Positions 8,938 to 17,438 of a stretch of DNA of 64,000 nucleotides are shown here, piece after piece (the first letter of the stretch is position 1; the number at the start of each line of letters is the position of its first letter). This DNA is from Serratia marcescens (GTDB lineage: Bacteria > Pseudomonadota > Gammaproteobacteria > Enterobacterales > Enterobacteriaceae), in assembly GCF_029846115.1 (NCBI RefSeq), contig NZ_JARVZZ010000002.1, positions 30,804 through 94,803 of the forward strand. Direction: 5' to 3'. The translations under genes and the position numbers were made by a program. Under the pieces are notes generated by a model that searched no databases, had not been told where the DNA came from, and saw only the letters and a list, made by a program, of their open reading frames with translations.

Positions 8938-9809
8938 CAGTGGCCTCCTGCTTTAGCCTGTGCGACCGCGGCCCGCAGCGCCGTCACATCAACCGCGCCA
9001 TACAGCGGTGTCACCTGCTCCGCCCGCGCATCGCGGGTCGGCATAACGATAAAGGCGGGGGTGCCGCTGATGTTCAGCTGCTGGGCCAGCTCGCGCGTAG
9101 CCAGCAGCGTTTTCTCCGTCTCGGGCAGCACGCTCATCGGCGCGGTGCCGGCGGTCTGGAGTGCCGCGTTGACAGTTGGTTGCGACAACCGACCTTCGTT
9201 CTCACCGGAGGCAAAGACCGCATTGTGGTAGGCCAGGTAGGCATCGCCGCCTTTGAGGTGCCACAGCGTCAGGCCGGTGCGAGCCGCCTGCACCGACATC
9301 GGCCAGCGGCTGCCGAAAATGGGGAATTCCTTGAACACGAAACGCACATCGGGATTGTCACGCACAAAGTCGGCCACCACCGGCGCCATACGCGCGCACC
9401 AGATGCACTGATAGTCAAAGAACTGCACCACGGTCACGCCGCCGTCAGGATGCACAACCGGCGTCGCCGGATCGTGCAATAACGTCGCCTGCAGTTCCGG
9501 CTGCGTGGTCAACGCGGTTTGCACCGTGCGATTGGTCACGGTCTGCTGCTGCGCTTCCAGTTTCTCGCTCATCTGCAGCAGAATGTCCGGGTGCGCCAGC
9601 AGGTAATCGCGGGCAAGCGGGCCGATGGCCTCCTGCTGCGCCGGGGTAAACGTCGCAGGGACTGTGGGGCTGCTGCTATCCTTTTGGTGAGTCTGAGAAA
9701 CCGCCACAGATTCAGACGGTTTGTTCTGAATCATCATCACCCGATACCCACCGGCAATGGCGAATGCACACAGCGTAATGCCCACTAAAAAGGCGGTATC
9801 TGCTTTCAT
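8937..9809 (-). CDS. DsbA-family thiol oxidoreductase of the transfer operon
   Basis: 290 residues: an N-terminal membrane anchor (residues 6-26), a Ser/Thr/Gln linker, a helical region, then a DsbA/DsbG-type thioredoxin domain. The active site is CIWC in VVQFFDYQCIWCARMAPVVA. The second half carries the cis-Pro loop (ISGTPAFIVMP). It probably oxidises or isomerises disulfides in cysteine-rich Tra proteins. F itself lacks this gene, but thioredoxin-fold genes are common in other F-type systems (known). With TrbB this operon encodes two CxxC proteins, plus the CxxC-less TraF. Coupled to traW by overlap. Confidence 0.85.
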   Translation of the reverse strand: MKADTAFLVGITLCAFAIAGGYRVMMIQNKPSESVAVSQTHQKDSSSPTVPATFTPAQQEAIGPLARDYLLAHPDILLQMSEKLEAQQQTVTNRTVQTALTTQPELQATLLHDPATPVVHPDGGVTVVQFFDYQCIWCARMAPVVADFVRDNPDVRFVFKEFPIFGSRWPMSVQAARTGLTLWHLKGGDAYLAYHNAVFASGENEGRLSQPTVNAALQTAGTAPMSVLPETEKTLLATRELAQQLNISGTPAFIVMPTRDARAEQVTPLYGAVDVTALRAAVAQAKAGGH

Positions 9810-9886
9810 GGTTGCGACTCCTTATCAACGCTGACGGTGTTGCCCCGCTGCATTCGGGCAGCAATATCCCGCTGCCGCTCGTGAGT
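9807..9886. repeat. direct repeat copy 1 (duplicated trbI 3' end)
   Basis: 80 bp, differing at five positions from 10522-10601. On the minus strand it encodes the last ~25 residues of TrbI (RDIAARMQRGNTVS...DKESQP) but is detached from the rest of the gene. It lies immediately upstream of the DsbA-like gene, so it preserves that gene's native upstream context. Confidence 0.9.
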
Positions 9887-9954
9887 ATTTTGTTTGAAAA
9901 ACAACCGTAAATAGTGATTCAATCTAATACCCTTATTTAATGAGAGTGATTCTG

Positions 9955-10176
9955 ATGGAAACAAAACTGCGAACTTGTGTGGATTGTGGTAAACCATTAA
10001 GTGTGACCGCCCAGTCCTGCAATGAATGCAACTCAACCGATCCCTTTGGTTCGAAACGTTTTAATGACAAACTCCATGCTACTTTCGTGGCTGTGCTCGT
10101 TATCGCTGCCCTTGTTATTGGGGGACTCTGGTATACCGGAATAGTCAACCCCGTTGCCTGGCTCACCTCCCGCTGA
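9955..10176 (+). CDS. small zinc-ribbon membrane protein
   Basis: 73 residues starting METKLRTCVDCGKPLSV. Two CxxC pairs (CVDC, CNEC) predict a zinc ribbon. A single hydrophobic segment (FVAVLVIAALVIGGLWYTGI) predicts one membrane span near the C-terminus. GAGAGTGA upstream could serve as ribosome-binding site. It is on the strand opposite to the tra operon, inside the segment bounded by the duplicated trbI tail, and its 3' half overlaps the convergent gene at 10033-10524. Function unknown. Confidence 0.6.
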   Translation: METKLRTCVDCGKPLSVTAQSCNECNSTDPFGSKRFNDKLHATFVAVLVIAALVIGGLWYTGIVNPVAWLTSR

Positions 10177-10524
10177 TTTAAGCATCTGACCGATATTGCC
10201 AAAGTCCTTTTTCAGGGAACTGCGGCAGTATCGTAACCACCAGTGTTGAGGACCAGTCGGGTGTAAACGGAAACACAGCCTGAAAACGCTGTTAAAGCTC
10301 GCTGTCACCTCCCATCCCCACAGCAGTTGTGGTGCTGAAGACTCAGCATCTTCCCTCAGCATCCGAGCCAGTCTGGCTGCCTCTGACCCGCGGGAGGTAA
10401 ACGCCACATAAGGTTTAATCCTATCGACAGGAAAACCATGCCCCTGGCATGATGCATACGTGCGAAATCCATGGACATTCATCGCTGCAACAAGCCCACG
10501 AATATCAGCGTCCACAATAATCAT
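10033..10524 (-). CDS. hypothetical protein in the tra insertion
   Basis: 163 residues starting MIIVDADIRGLVAAMNVHGF, with a cysteine/histidine/Gly motif (YASCQGHGFPV) and many Trp residues. The first ~120 residues look like a real folded domain. The last ~45 residues are antisense to the convergent zinc-ribbon gene and are polar and repetitive, as if the natural C-terminus had been replaced by read-through. I do not assign a function. It starts at the boundary with repeat copy 2, just after the trbI stop. Confidence 0.6.
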   Translation of the reverse strand: MIIVDADIRGLVAAMNVHGFRTYASCQGHGFPVDRIKPYVAFTSRGSEAARLARMLREDAESSAPQLLWGWEVTASFNSVFRLCFRLHPTGPQHWWLRYCRSSLKKDFGNIGQMLKSAGGEPGNGVDYSGIPESPNNKGSDNEHSHESSMEFVIKTFRTKGIG

Positions 10525-10940
10525 GGTTGCGACTCCTTATCACCGCTGACGGTATTGCCCCGCTGCATTCGGGCAGCAATATCTCGCTGCAGCTCGCGAG
10601 TGACGTCCTTTGCCCCTCCCACCACCGCCGGCGAGACCAGGATGATCACGTGGTTGCGCTGCTGGTATTGCGCGATGCTGGTTTGCAGCGCGCCGGTAAA
10701 CCGTTCGGCCAGCAGCTTGCTGCGCTCCGGCGGCAGGGATTGCTTGGCGGCGCTCTCGTAGAACGCCTCCATGGTCTGTTTCATGTCGAAAGTGACGATC
10801 GCCGGCTGACGCTGCAGCAGCCACAGCGTGGCTCCCACGCTGAGCAGAACGGCAATCAGCACGCAGACCGCACCCCACAGCACAATGGCACGTTTCTGTG
10901 CCGAGCTGTTGGGGGTCGTGATAATGGCAGGCAGTGTCAT
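10521..10940 (-). CDS. trbI: TrbI, F-pilus assembly/retraction-related protein
   Basis: 139-residue inner-membrane protein with one membrane span (VLWGAVCVLIAVLLSVGATL). The C-terminal part includes NHVIILVSPAVVGGAKDVT. It lies between traC and the rest of the operon, the usual trbI position; in F, altered TrbI levels change pilus length. Its start overlaps the traC stop. The 3' end forms repeat copy 2 of the 80-bp duplication. Confidence 0.87.
   Translation of the reverse strand: MTLPAIITTPNSSAQKRAIVLWGAVCVLIAVLLSVGATLWLLQRQPAIVTFDMKQTMEAFYESAAKQSLPPERSKLLAERFTGALQTSIAQYQQRNHVIILVSPAVVGGAKDVTRELQRDIAARMQRGNTVSGDKESQP
10522..10601. repeat. direct repeat copy 2 (native trbI 3' end)
   Basis: Partner of 9807-9886, offset by 715 bp. 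This copy is in frame with full-length trbI. The two copies bracket the zinc-ribbon gene and the 10033-10524 gene, as expected if that segment was inserted next to, or carried in with, a duplicated trbI tail. Confidence 0.9.
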
Positions 10941-13567
10941 GCGGCAGCCCTCCCCGTATAGTTCTCTTCCACCCAGCGCTCGATGCGCGCCATCTCCTCG
11001 CCAAAGTTGCGGTGCGCCAACTCATACACCGCATCGTGCACCGAAACACCCTGCTCACGCCGAGCCTGCATGAACTCGAAGTCCTGGCCCTGGGAGGAGT
11101 ACATGGCGCGGCTCAGCGGATCGACAAACAGGCGGTGCCAGCTGACCTTGCCGGAGACCATCAGCATGAAGGAGCTGAACCACTGGTCTTTGGCCGATTC
11201 GAACTTCCCGATCATGTCCTGCTGCAGCTGGGTGAAGTTGTCCGGGTTTTTCTGCAGATAGGTTTTGAACTCGGAGGCGTCCTGCATCAGGATGATCTTG
11301 TAGGAGGAGTTGCCCCAGGCGGCTTTCGCGGCCGAGCTGGCGGTGTCCGAGTCAAAGTCCTTGATGTTCTGGGTAATGGTGATGTACGCCCCGCGGTGAC
11401 GGCGCGCGGTACGGTAACCCTCTTCGATAAACTCGCCCGCCTTGGCATTCTTGAAGTTGAGCAGCTTCCAGCCTTCGTCGATAACGCACAGCTTCTTGCT
11501 CTGACGCGATGTCTGGTACATCCGCCCCTCGATGTAGATCATCAGCGAGAACATCACCGCAACCAGCAGATCAGGTCGATTTTTCAGGCCGCCCATCTCC
11601 AGTACCACCATGTTGACGTCATCGCGCAGCGACGGTTCGTCGGAGTTGAAGAACTCACCATAAGTGCCGTCGGAGCAGTATTTATCCAGCAGGATGGTCA
11701 TTTCATGCAGGCGGTTGCGGATGGTCGGCGAATCGCGATAGACATCCTCATCCATCGCGTCGCGCAGAAAGTCACGCACATCATCAATACGGGCGTTCTT
11801 TTGCTTGCTCAACCAGGCTGCCTTGACCGCCATCTCCAGCAGGCTCTCATGAACTTCGTCAAGGCTGCCGTCGGGGCTGGCCATCACCGAAATCAGGTTG
11901 GCGATCTGCGTCGCCGACAGGTTGATGTCCTTCACGTTGGCGAACGGGTTGAATTTCAGCGTCTGTGCGTCGATGTAAACCCCGCCCATGTTTTCGCACA
12001 GGCTCTTGTAACCATCGCCCATATCGAACACCCAGGCGGCGCCACCGGTATCCAGCACGCTGCGCAGCATCGGCTGAATAAGACCGGTTTTACCGGCGCC
12101 TGACGTCCCGGCCACCGCCATGTTGTAGTTGGTGTTGCGCATCACCTCGGAGTAGATGTCGATGAACGCCAGCTGGTTGCGGTAGGTGGGCGCCAGCAGA
12201 CCGGAGGGGGCCAGACGGTTGTCGGCGACGATCGGCATCAGGTTGACTACATTCAGGGTCTTGGCGCGGTGCACCGCGCCATGCATCGCCAAGTCCTGGA
12301 AGACGCCGTGCTCGGCCATGAACGGCAGGCAGGCCAGGAAATTCCAGTGCTGCTTGAAGCGCGGCGATATCAGGTCAAAACCGTTCTTGCGGTAGCTGTT
12401 GATGACGTCCTGCTCACAGCGCAGTGCCACGCTGTCATTGTCTTCACAGAACACCGTCACGTTATAGAAGAAGGAGACGATCGCCGTCTGGTTGGATGCC
12501 AGACTCTGGCGCAGATCGCCCCACTCCTTCATCTCCTCCAGCGTGCCGGGGAAGAATTTGGCGTAGGAGGTGCGGGATTTTTTCTCCAGATCGATGTACT
12601 TGCGGTTCGCCTCGAAAGAGGTCTTGGTCTGCTCTTCAACGACCAGCGTCAGCGTAATAATGAACGGCGTGGCGATCGACAGCTCGGGATACAGCAGGTT
12701 GCCGTAGTTGTCGGCGGTGTTCCACAGAAAGGCCATCTCCGGGTTCTGCTCGAGCTGGAAGTTCATCACCCGCGCCACGCTGCCTTTCTTGCTGCCGGCA
12801 TCACGCAGGTTTATTTTGACGCAATCGGGATACACGTCCATGCCAAACCCGTTGTCGATGCACTGGAAGTTCAGGTCTTTCAGCGGGTCGAGTTTGCGAC
12901 GCTTGTTGTATAGCTGGCTCGGATCGTGGTTGATGATTTCGCCCACAACGTTGATAAAGTCTTCGTCATTAAGCGACTCTGTCGGAATTTTCGCCCCCAT
13001 CAGCGACGCACGCAGCACCTTGACCAGGTTCTCCAGCTCGGTGATGAGCGCCTTGTTGCGGCGCTTGCTCTTGACACAATAGGAGATGAATACCCGGTAA
13101 TTACGCAGCGTCAGCGGCATATCGACGCCCGGCGGCAGGGAAAAGCGACCTTCTGCCGCCATCAGGTAGAAGGCCCGCGTGATGGCGTTGAATTTGTCCG
13201 CGTCCTTGCCCGACCAGGAGAAGTCACGCAGGCCAGACTCCACCAGATCGCCGACGCGCTTGCTGGCCATCAGGTGAACGGACAACGCGATCCCTCGCGG
13301 CAACTTGGTGCGCAGCAGACTTTCGAGCGTCAGAACCACCTGTTCGTTGGCGCCGGCCAACGGCAGCGCTTCCAGCACAAAGCCGATGGAGCCGGCATTG
13401 ATAAACAGCCCGCTCTCTTCGTCATAGTCGCGATAGGGCAGTACGCTGCTTAGCTGCGGAAAGTTCATATCACCCAATACCTTGTTGGCGGCGGAGGCTT
13501 CATCCGGCATTTTCAGCGCCGACAGCAGGCTGTTGGCAGTATGGGTGACTTTGTCGAGCAAATTCAT
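10937..13567 (-). CDS. traC: TraC, VirB4-type ATPase of the F-type T4SS
   Basis: 876-residue cytoplasmic ATPase that powers pilus assembly. The N-terminal TraC_F_IV domain covers about residues 35-280. Walker A is AGTSGAGKTGLIQPM (about residue 480) and the Walker B region is KLCVIDEGWKLLN; the motif RGAYITITQNIKDF follows. Length matches F TraC (875). Upstream traV stops 12 bp before it. Nothing points to disruption. Confidence 0.97.
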   Translation of the reverse strand: MNLLDKVTHTANSLLSALKMPDEASAANKVLGDMNFPQLSSVLPYRDYDEESGLFINAGSIGFVLEALPLAGANEQVVLTLESLLRTKLPRGIALSVHLMASKRVGDLVESGLRDFSWSGKDADKFNAITRAFYLMAAEGRFSLPPGVDMPLTLRNYRVFISYCVKSKRRNKALITELENLVKVLRASLMGAKIPTESLNDEDFINVVGEIINHDPSQLYNKRRKLDPLKDLNFQCIDNGFGMDVYPDCVKINLRDAGSKKGSVARVMNFQLEQNPEMAFLWNTADNYGNLLYPELSIATPFIITLTLVVEEQTKTSFEANRKYIDLEKKSRTSYAKFFPGTLEEMKEWGDLRQSLASNQTAIVSFFYNVTVFCEDNDSVALRCEQDVINSYRKNGFDLISPRFKQHWNFLACLPFMAEHGVFQDLAMHGAVHRAKTLNVVNLMPIVADNRLAPSGLLAPTYRNQLAFIDIYSEVMRNTNYNMAVAGTSGAGKTGLIQPMLRSVLDTGGAAWVFDMGDGYKSLCENMGGVYIDAQTLKFNPFANVKDINLSATQIANLISVMASPDGSLDEVHESLLEMAVKAAWLSKQKNARIDDVRDFLRDAMDEDVYRDSPTIRNRLHEMTILLDKYCSDGTYGEFFNSDEPSLRDDVNMVVLEMGGLKNRPDLLVAVMFSLMIYIEGRMYQTSRQSKKLCVIDEGWKLLNFKNAKAGEFIEEGYRTARRHRGAYITITQNIKDFDSDTASSAAKAAWGNSSYKIILMQDASEFKTYLQKNPDNFTQLQQDMIGKFESAKDQWFSSFMLMVSGKVSWHRLFVDPLSRAMYSSQGQDFEFMQARREQGVSVHDAVYELAHRNFGEEMARIERWVEENYTGRAAA

Positions 13568-13579
13568 TTACGGCTCCTG

Positions 13580-14134
13580 TCAGTACACGGACTGGGGCTG
13601 GCCCCAGACGGCAGGTTTAACCACGAACAGCACCTTGCCCGGCTGGTGATAGACGTCCTGACTGTCAATCCAGGGCGCGATCCACAGCTGCGCGGTCTGC
13701 TCGGCCTGACGTGCCGGTCGGGTGCTGCCGACACCGGCACAGCGCGGCAACGTGCAGGTACTGGCGGTCGTCACGATGGCGGCCGGCGCAGCAATCGCCG
13801 GATATGCCGGAAGCGCCCGCGCCGGGGATACTGTTCCCTGCCGAGGCAACAAACGGGACGTGCTGCCGGCTGAGACAGGGACGGGGCCGGTATCTCGCCC
13901 CACTGCCGCAAAGTCGCCGTCAGCCAGGCGAGGCAATGCGGCCGCAGCCGGCTTTGCTTCGCTGCCCTCTTCCAGCGACTTGGCTTTCTCGTTAGCCTGC
14001 TCCATCGTCATGCAGCTGTCGGAGGTGGTGGCGTTACAGCCAAACTCGCTGCTGACGCCGGCACAGCCTGCCATCAGCAGCACGCCACCCAAGGCGGGGA
14101 ATAAAAACAGTGATTTCATGATGTGCGTTTTCAT
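13580..14134 (-). CDS. traV: TraV, outer-membrane lipoprotein of the T4SS core complex
   Basis: 184 residues, or 179 if starting at 14119. Lipoprotein signal with lipobox LLMAGC (GGVLLMAGCAGVSSEFGC). TraV (VirB7-like) joins TraK and TraB in the envelope-spanning core. The conserved FGCNATTSDSCM pair of cysteines and a proline/alanine-rich C-terminal half ending in a VYHQPGKVLFVVKP block fit TraV. Either Met would give a valid signal peptide; the 14119 start is the more standard. Confidence 0.92.
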   Translation of the reverse strand: MKTHIMKSLFLFPALGGVLLMAGCAGVSSEFGCNATTSDSCMTMEQANEKAKSLEEGSEAKPAAAALPRLADGDFAAVGRDTGPVPVSAGSTSRLLPRQGTVSPARALPAYPAIAAPAAIVTTASTCTLPRCAGVGSTRPARQAEQTAQLWIAPWIDSQDVYHQPGKVLFVVKPAVWGQPQSVY

Positions 14135-14143
14135 TGAGTCTCC

Positions 14144-14530
14144 TTATGACCTTGCCACGAGAAAAGCCGCAAACGGCAACATTGGCACCATCGCTATTCC
14201 AACTACCGAAATCGCATCCGATAACAGCGACATATCAAATCCCCAGTGAATAAAAGCATCACTGACGACGAACGCGGTCGAGATGCCCACTGCCGCAGCC
14301 AGGAACCCCAGCAGTACGCAAACGGCGGATTTTTTCTCCGCGGTTGCCATGAAAAGAATCACGGAGACCACCGCCGACCCCGTACACCAGAGAATGTCTC
14401 GCCGAAAACCGGCCCACTTGTCGGCATCGGTCAGCAGGCGCTCAATGCGCCACATATCGAGCGCAAGCCAACCGCCCCACCAGGCCAGCAATAAAAAGAC
14501 ATATAGCCCTGTCATTTTTCGTTCAGTCAT
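14144..14530 (-). CDS. four-helix membrane protein inserted between traB and traV
   Basis: 128 residues with four predicted membrane spans: GLYVFLLLAWWGGWLAL, ILWCTGSAVVSVILFM, VCVLLGFLAAAVGISTAFV and ISVVGIAMVPMLPFAAFLV. It occupies the region where F encodes small genes such as traP, trbD and trbG. Its start overlaps the stop of the P-loop mini-gene, so it is in the same operon. No family recognised; exclusion or pilus-modulating functions are possible but unsupported. Confidence 0.65.
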   Translation of the reverse strand: MTERKMTGLYVFLLLAWWGGWLALDMWRIERLLTDADKWAGFRRDILWCTGSAVVSVILFMATAEKKSAVCVLLGFLAAAVGISTAFVVSDAFIHWGFDMSLLSDAISVVGIAMVPMLPFAAFLVARS

Positions 14531-14745
14531 GATTTGGCCTCATCCTCAGAAGGCGGTGTCGGTGCAATAGAAATGCCCTGCCGCACGGCATCCGCGCTGT
14601 ATTTATCCACGATGGACTGCATCAGCGTCGTTTTCCCCGCCCCGGTTCGGCCACAGACGATGATGTTCCCCACTCGAGCGAAATCGCTGCCAGTAAAGGG
14701 AAAGTCATCGAAATACCAGATATTGGGTTTGTCGTTGTTATTCAT
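14527..14745 (-). CDS. 72-residue P-loop mini-protein (trbD/traP position)
   Basis: The product (MNNNDKPNIWYFDDFPFTGS...) contains a perfect Walker A, VCGRTGAGKTTLMQ, about 30 residues in. It ends soon after, with no Walker B, sensor or arginine finger. The ATG at 14745 is 5 bp upstream of the traB stop. It is either a short nucleotide-binding accessory protein of the tra operon or the remnant of a larger ATPase. The coupled start/stop with its neighbour argues for a maintained gene. Confidence 0.62.
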   Translation of the reverse strand: MNNNDKPNIWYFDDFPFTGSDFARVGNIIVCGRTGAGKTTLMQSIVDKYSADAVRQGISIAPTPPSEDEAKS

Positions 14746-14749
14746 GGTG

Positions 14750-16147
14750 TCACCGCTCTCCTGTTGTTGATGTGCCGAGACCGAACTGAGCCGGATCAAG
14801 CTTGCCGAGGTGGTTCAGCATCTGATCGGTGTTGAACCCGTTCAGGCTTTGCCCGGATTTAGGCTGGTCGCTCCCTTCGGTCTGCCCCTGCTGACGGCTC
14901 TCTTTTTCCGCCGCCACCTCCTCGATAGTCTTCATCTGGAAGCCTTCCTGGAACACCACCGTGACCTCATTGCCGGCGCCGATCGGAATAACCGGGTGAT
15001 ACTGCTCAGCCCGCTTGATGTAATAGTCGCTGAGCGTTGAAGCGGCTTTGCTGGCCCCCCCGCCAATGGCCGATTTGGCAATATCGCCGGCGCCCATGCT
15101 GGCCGTTGCCCCAAGACCAACGGTCGGCTGCGCCGCCCGGCCGGCCCCCTCGCCCAACCCGTCAAGGAACCCGGCGCCCCAGGCAAAGCCGAGGATCTTG
15201 CCGTTGCGCATCACCACCTCGCCCTTGACGCCGTTCTTGCCCATAAAGGAAACGTGGCCGTCGATGTCCTGATCGATAATGTCGTCACCGCGAATGCAGC
15301 TGATTTTTCGGGTGCGCACAATGGCGCGTTCGCTGGAGACGTCGCCGTAGGCTTCCATGCTGATAAAACAGCCGGTCGCGTCATAGGTCTTGCTGTTCGG
15401 CATCTCGATCCGGCCGGTCACCCGTACCTGCATCGGCACCGTGGCCGTGTTCCCGGTCACTGATGCGTTGGCATCCGCCCCCTCAATCAGGATGGATTTG
15501 GCGAAGCTGCCGGTCGGGATATAGGGGTACTTCTTTTTCCTGGGGCCGGTCTCCGGCGGCACCAGTGACTTGCGATAGAGACGGCCGGGCACGGGGATAG
15601 GCTTGTAGTCAACGTTCGGTGGCGGTGTGACGCCTTTGCCCGGATAGAACGCCGTCGGCGGCGGAACAGCGCCACCCGGTGCCGGCGGGAACTGCGTCGG
15701 CATCGGCTCGCCCTCGGGCGTCACGCCGTTAACCAGCGGCGGTAAGGGGGCGGAACCGGGGGCCGGGTTCCCTGGTGTTGCTTGACTCCCCGGTCCGCCA
15801 AACTGTTTCAGGTTCTTGTTTTCGTCTTCCAGCACCTGCATGCGCTTCTGATCTTCCAGACGCGATTTGTTCAGCAGGTCGATTTCCTGACGCAGGGCGG
15901 TAAACTGCTTGTTAATTTCGGCCTGCGCGGCCTGAGTCTGGGTGATGGCATGCTGCTGCACGCGATCGTCAAAGGTATTGTCGACCACCCCGGTCAGGTC
16001 GGGAGCCGGTTCGGCAGGGTGCTGTGTCTCCAGCTCCGCATCCTGCGAGAAGTAATAACCGCCGCCGATGGCCGCGGCGACCGCCAGCGCGACCGCGCCC
16101 AGCCAGAGATATTGCTTGCGCTTGACCAGCACATTGATGTTCGCCAT
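14750..16147 (-). CDS. traB: TraB, VirB10-like T4SS core component
   Basis: 465-residue protein spanning the envelope. N-terminal membrane anchor (YLWLGAVALAVAAAIGGGYYF), coiled coil (about residues 60-115, QAEINKQFTALRQEIDLLNK), a long proline-rich region (130-215), then the VirB10/TrbI-type C-terminal domain with YIPTGSFAKSILIEGADANA. Start at 16147 forms ATGA with the traK stop; a frame extension to 16177 is inside traK. Length and layout match F TraB. Confidence 0.95.
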   Translation of the reverse strand: MANINVLVKRKQYLWLGAVALAVAAAIGGGYYFSQDAELETQHPAEPAPDLTGVVDNTFDDRVQQHAITQTQAAQAEINKQFTALRQEIDLLNKSRLEDQKRMQVLEDENKNLKQFGGPGSQATPGNPAPGSAPLPPLVNGVTPEGEPMPTQFPPAPGGAVPPPTAFYPGKGVTPPPNVDYKPIPVPGRLYRKSLVPPETGPRKKKYPYIPTGSFAKSILIEGADANASVTGNTATVPMQVRVTGRIEMPNSKTYDATGCFISMEAYGDVSSERAIVRTRKISCIRGDDIIDQDIDGHVSFMGKNGVKGEVVMRNGKILGFAWGAGFLDGLGEGAGRAAQPTVGLGATASMGAGDIAKSAIGGGASKAASTLSDYYIKRAEQYHPVIPIGAGNEVTVVFQEGFQMKTIEEVAAEKESRQQGQTEGSDQPKSGQSLNGFNTDQMLNHLGKLDPAQFGLGTSTTGER

Positions 16148-16875
16148 CAGCGGCCTCCCTCGGACAAGGTGATCCACACGCTCATGCGACCGCCGCCGAT
16201 AATCTGCCGGGTAGGTGTATCGAACATCACCGCCCGCACACCCCGTTGCCAGAAGTCGTGCTCATTGACCCACTGGCTGGCGCTGCCGGGATTGCTGACC
16301 TCAAAACGAACCACCTTCAGGTGATGCCCTGTCCAGACCTGCTGCGCCTGTGCCCGCAAACCGTAAGGTGCGGCCAGCGCTTCCCGCGTGACCGGCATCT
16401 GCCCATAGCCGGCCGGCAACCGACCCTCCATCAATGACTTGTTGAGCGAGACCAGCATGGACTCGTAGGGCTGCCCCTCTTCCCAGCCTTTGGCAGCCAC
16501 AGAAACGCCCTGGCTCTCCCCCACCAGTGAGAACGTGCGGCCGACACCGGCACGCGGTACGGCGCGAATGGAATAGTTCATGCCCCGCTCGGTTTCGATA
16601 ACAAAACTGAACGGCTTTTTATTGAGCGTACTCAGTACCAGCCCGCCGTTGGCCGCCGGCTCATAATTGACCAGGCTTTCATCCACGCCGCTGACGAACG
16701 TCACGCGATCGCCGGGGACGTTGAACAGGTTGGGTTCGCTGTTGCTGAGTGAAACATGCGCCTGACTGCCGTTCTGCAGTGGGATAGTGACCGGCGCATC
16801 CACCGTGCCGGCCTGGGCGCCGAAGCAGGCCGTCAGAGCGACAACCATCAGCGCATAGCGACGTTTAGTTTTCAT
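16147..16875 (-). CDS. traK: TraK, VirB9-like secretin component
   Basis: 242 residues with signal peptide (ALMVVALTACFGAQAGTVDA). TraK binds TraV and TraB to form the outer-membrane core complex. Family features visible: DGGLVLSTLNKKPF-like block (NGGLVLSTLNKKPFSFVIET) and the C-terminal EFWQRGVRAV-like segment (NEHDFWQRGVRAVMFD). It overlaps traE by 11 bp upstream and traB downstream. Confidence 0.94.
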   Translation of the reverse strand: MKTKRRYALMVVALTACFGAQAGTVDAPVTIPLQNGSQAHVSLSNSEPNLFNVPGDRVTFVSGVDESLVNYEPAANGGLVLSTLNKKPFSFVIETERGMNYSIRAVPRAGVGRTFSLVGESQGVSVAAKGWEEGQPYESMLVSLNKSLMEGRLPAGYGQMPVTREALAAPYGLRAQAQQVWTGHHLKVVRFEVSNPGSASQWVNEHDFWQRGVRAVMFDTPTRQIIGGGRMSVWITLSEGGR

Positions 16876-17428
16876 CGTTTACCTCGACGAACTTGGCCAG
16901 CCAGGTCACACCCTCGCTGCGATCGATATAAAGGGAGTAATGCTTGAGGGCTTTTTCCGGGGCGCTGTCACCGATCCAGGTACGCAGCTCACCGCGAATA
17001 TCAACACGCCCCTGGGCGGGATAGACTTTCACGCTGGTCTGGAAGAAAGCCGCATTGACGTTGCTGGCCCTAATACGGTTGGCCTCCTCGGCCAGGACAA
17101 TCTTGAGGGCGTTTTGCGCCGCCGGCTTGACCATCATGAGCAGGGTGGAATGTGAGGCGTTGACCGTCTCAGGGGTCACATTGAGACGTAACGCGACAAA
17201 GGAGAGCGCCATTTGCTCGAGATACGATGCATCAGCGCTGTTTTGCGAGACGCCGAACGGCGCCTTGAACAACATGGGGACTGCCACCACCTGTTTCTCG
17301 TTCTGCAGGCGATAGTTGTTGATAGCCATGATAATGACGGCCACCGTCAGCGCAGCAATCAACAGCGCCATGACAATAAAGCCGATGGCAATAATACGGT
17401 TTGAGTTGAGACGTGCTGAGTGTTCCAT
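16865..17428 (-). CDS. traE: TraE, VirB5/B8-type pilus assembly protein
   Basis: 187 residues, the same length as F TraE (188). One N-terminal membrane span (IIAIGFIVMALLIAALTVAV) precedes a periplasmic domain. The block APFGVSQNSADASYLEQMAL then SFVALRLNVTPETV is almost as in F, and RIRASNVNAAFFQTSVKVYP is also typical. Needed for pilus extension. traL ends 10 bp upstream. Confidence 0.96.
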   Translation of the reverse strand: MEHSARLNSNRIIAIGFIVMALLIAALTVAVIIMAINNYRLQNEKQVVAVPMLFKAPFGVSQNSADASYLEQMALSFVALRLNVTPETVNASHSTLLMMVKPAAQNALKIVLAEEANRIRASNVNAAFFQTSVKVYPAQGRVDIRGELRTWIGDSAPEKALKHYSLYIDRSEGVTWLAKFVEVNDEN

Positions 17429-17438
17429 TATCGCCTGC

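Noticed and set aside
10937..12103. 389-residue plus-strand frame opposite traC
   Set aside because: Shadow of the TraC ATPase gene; no recognisable domain.
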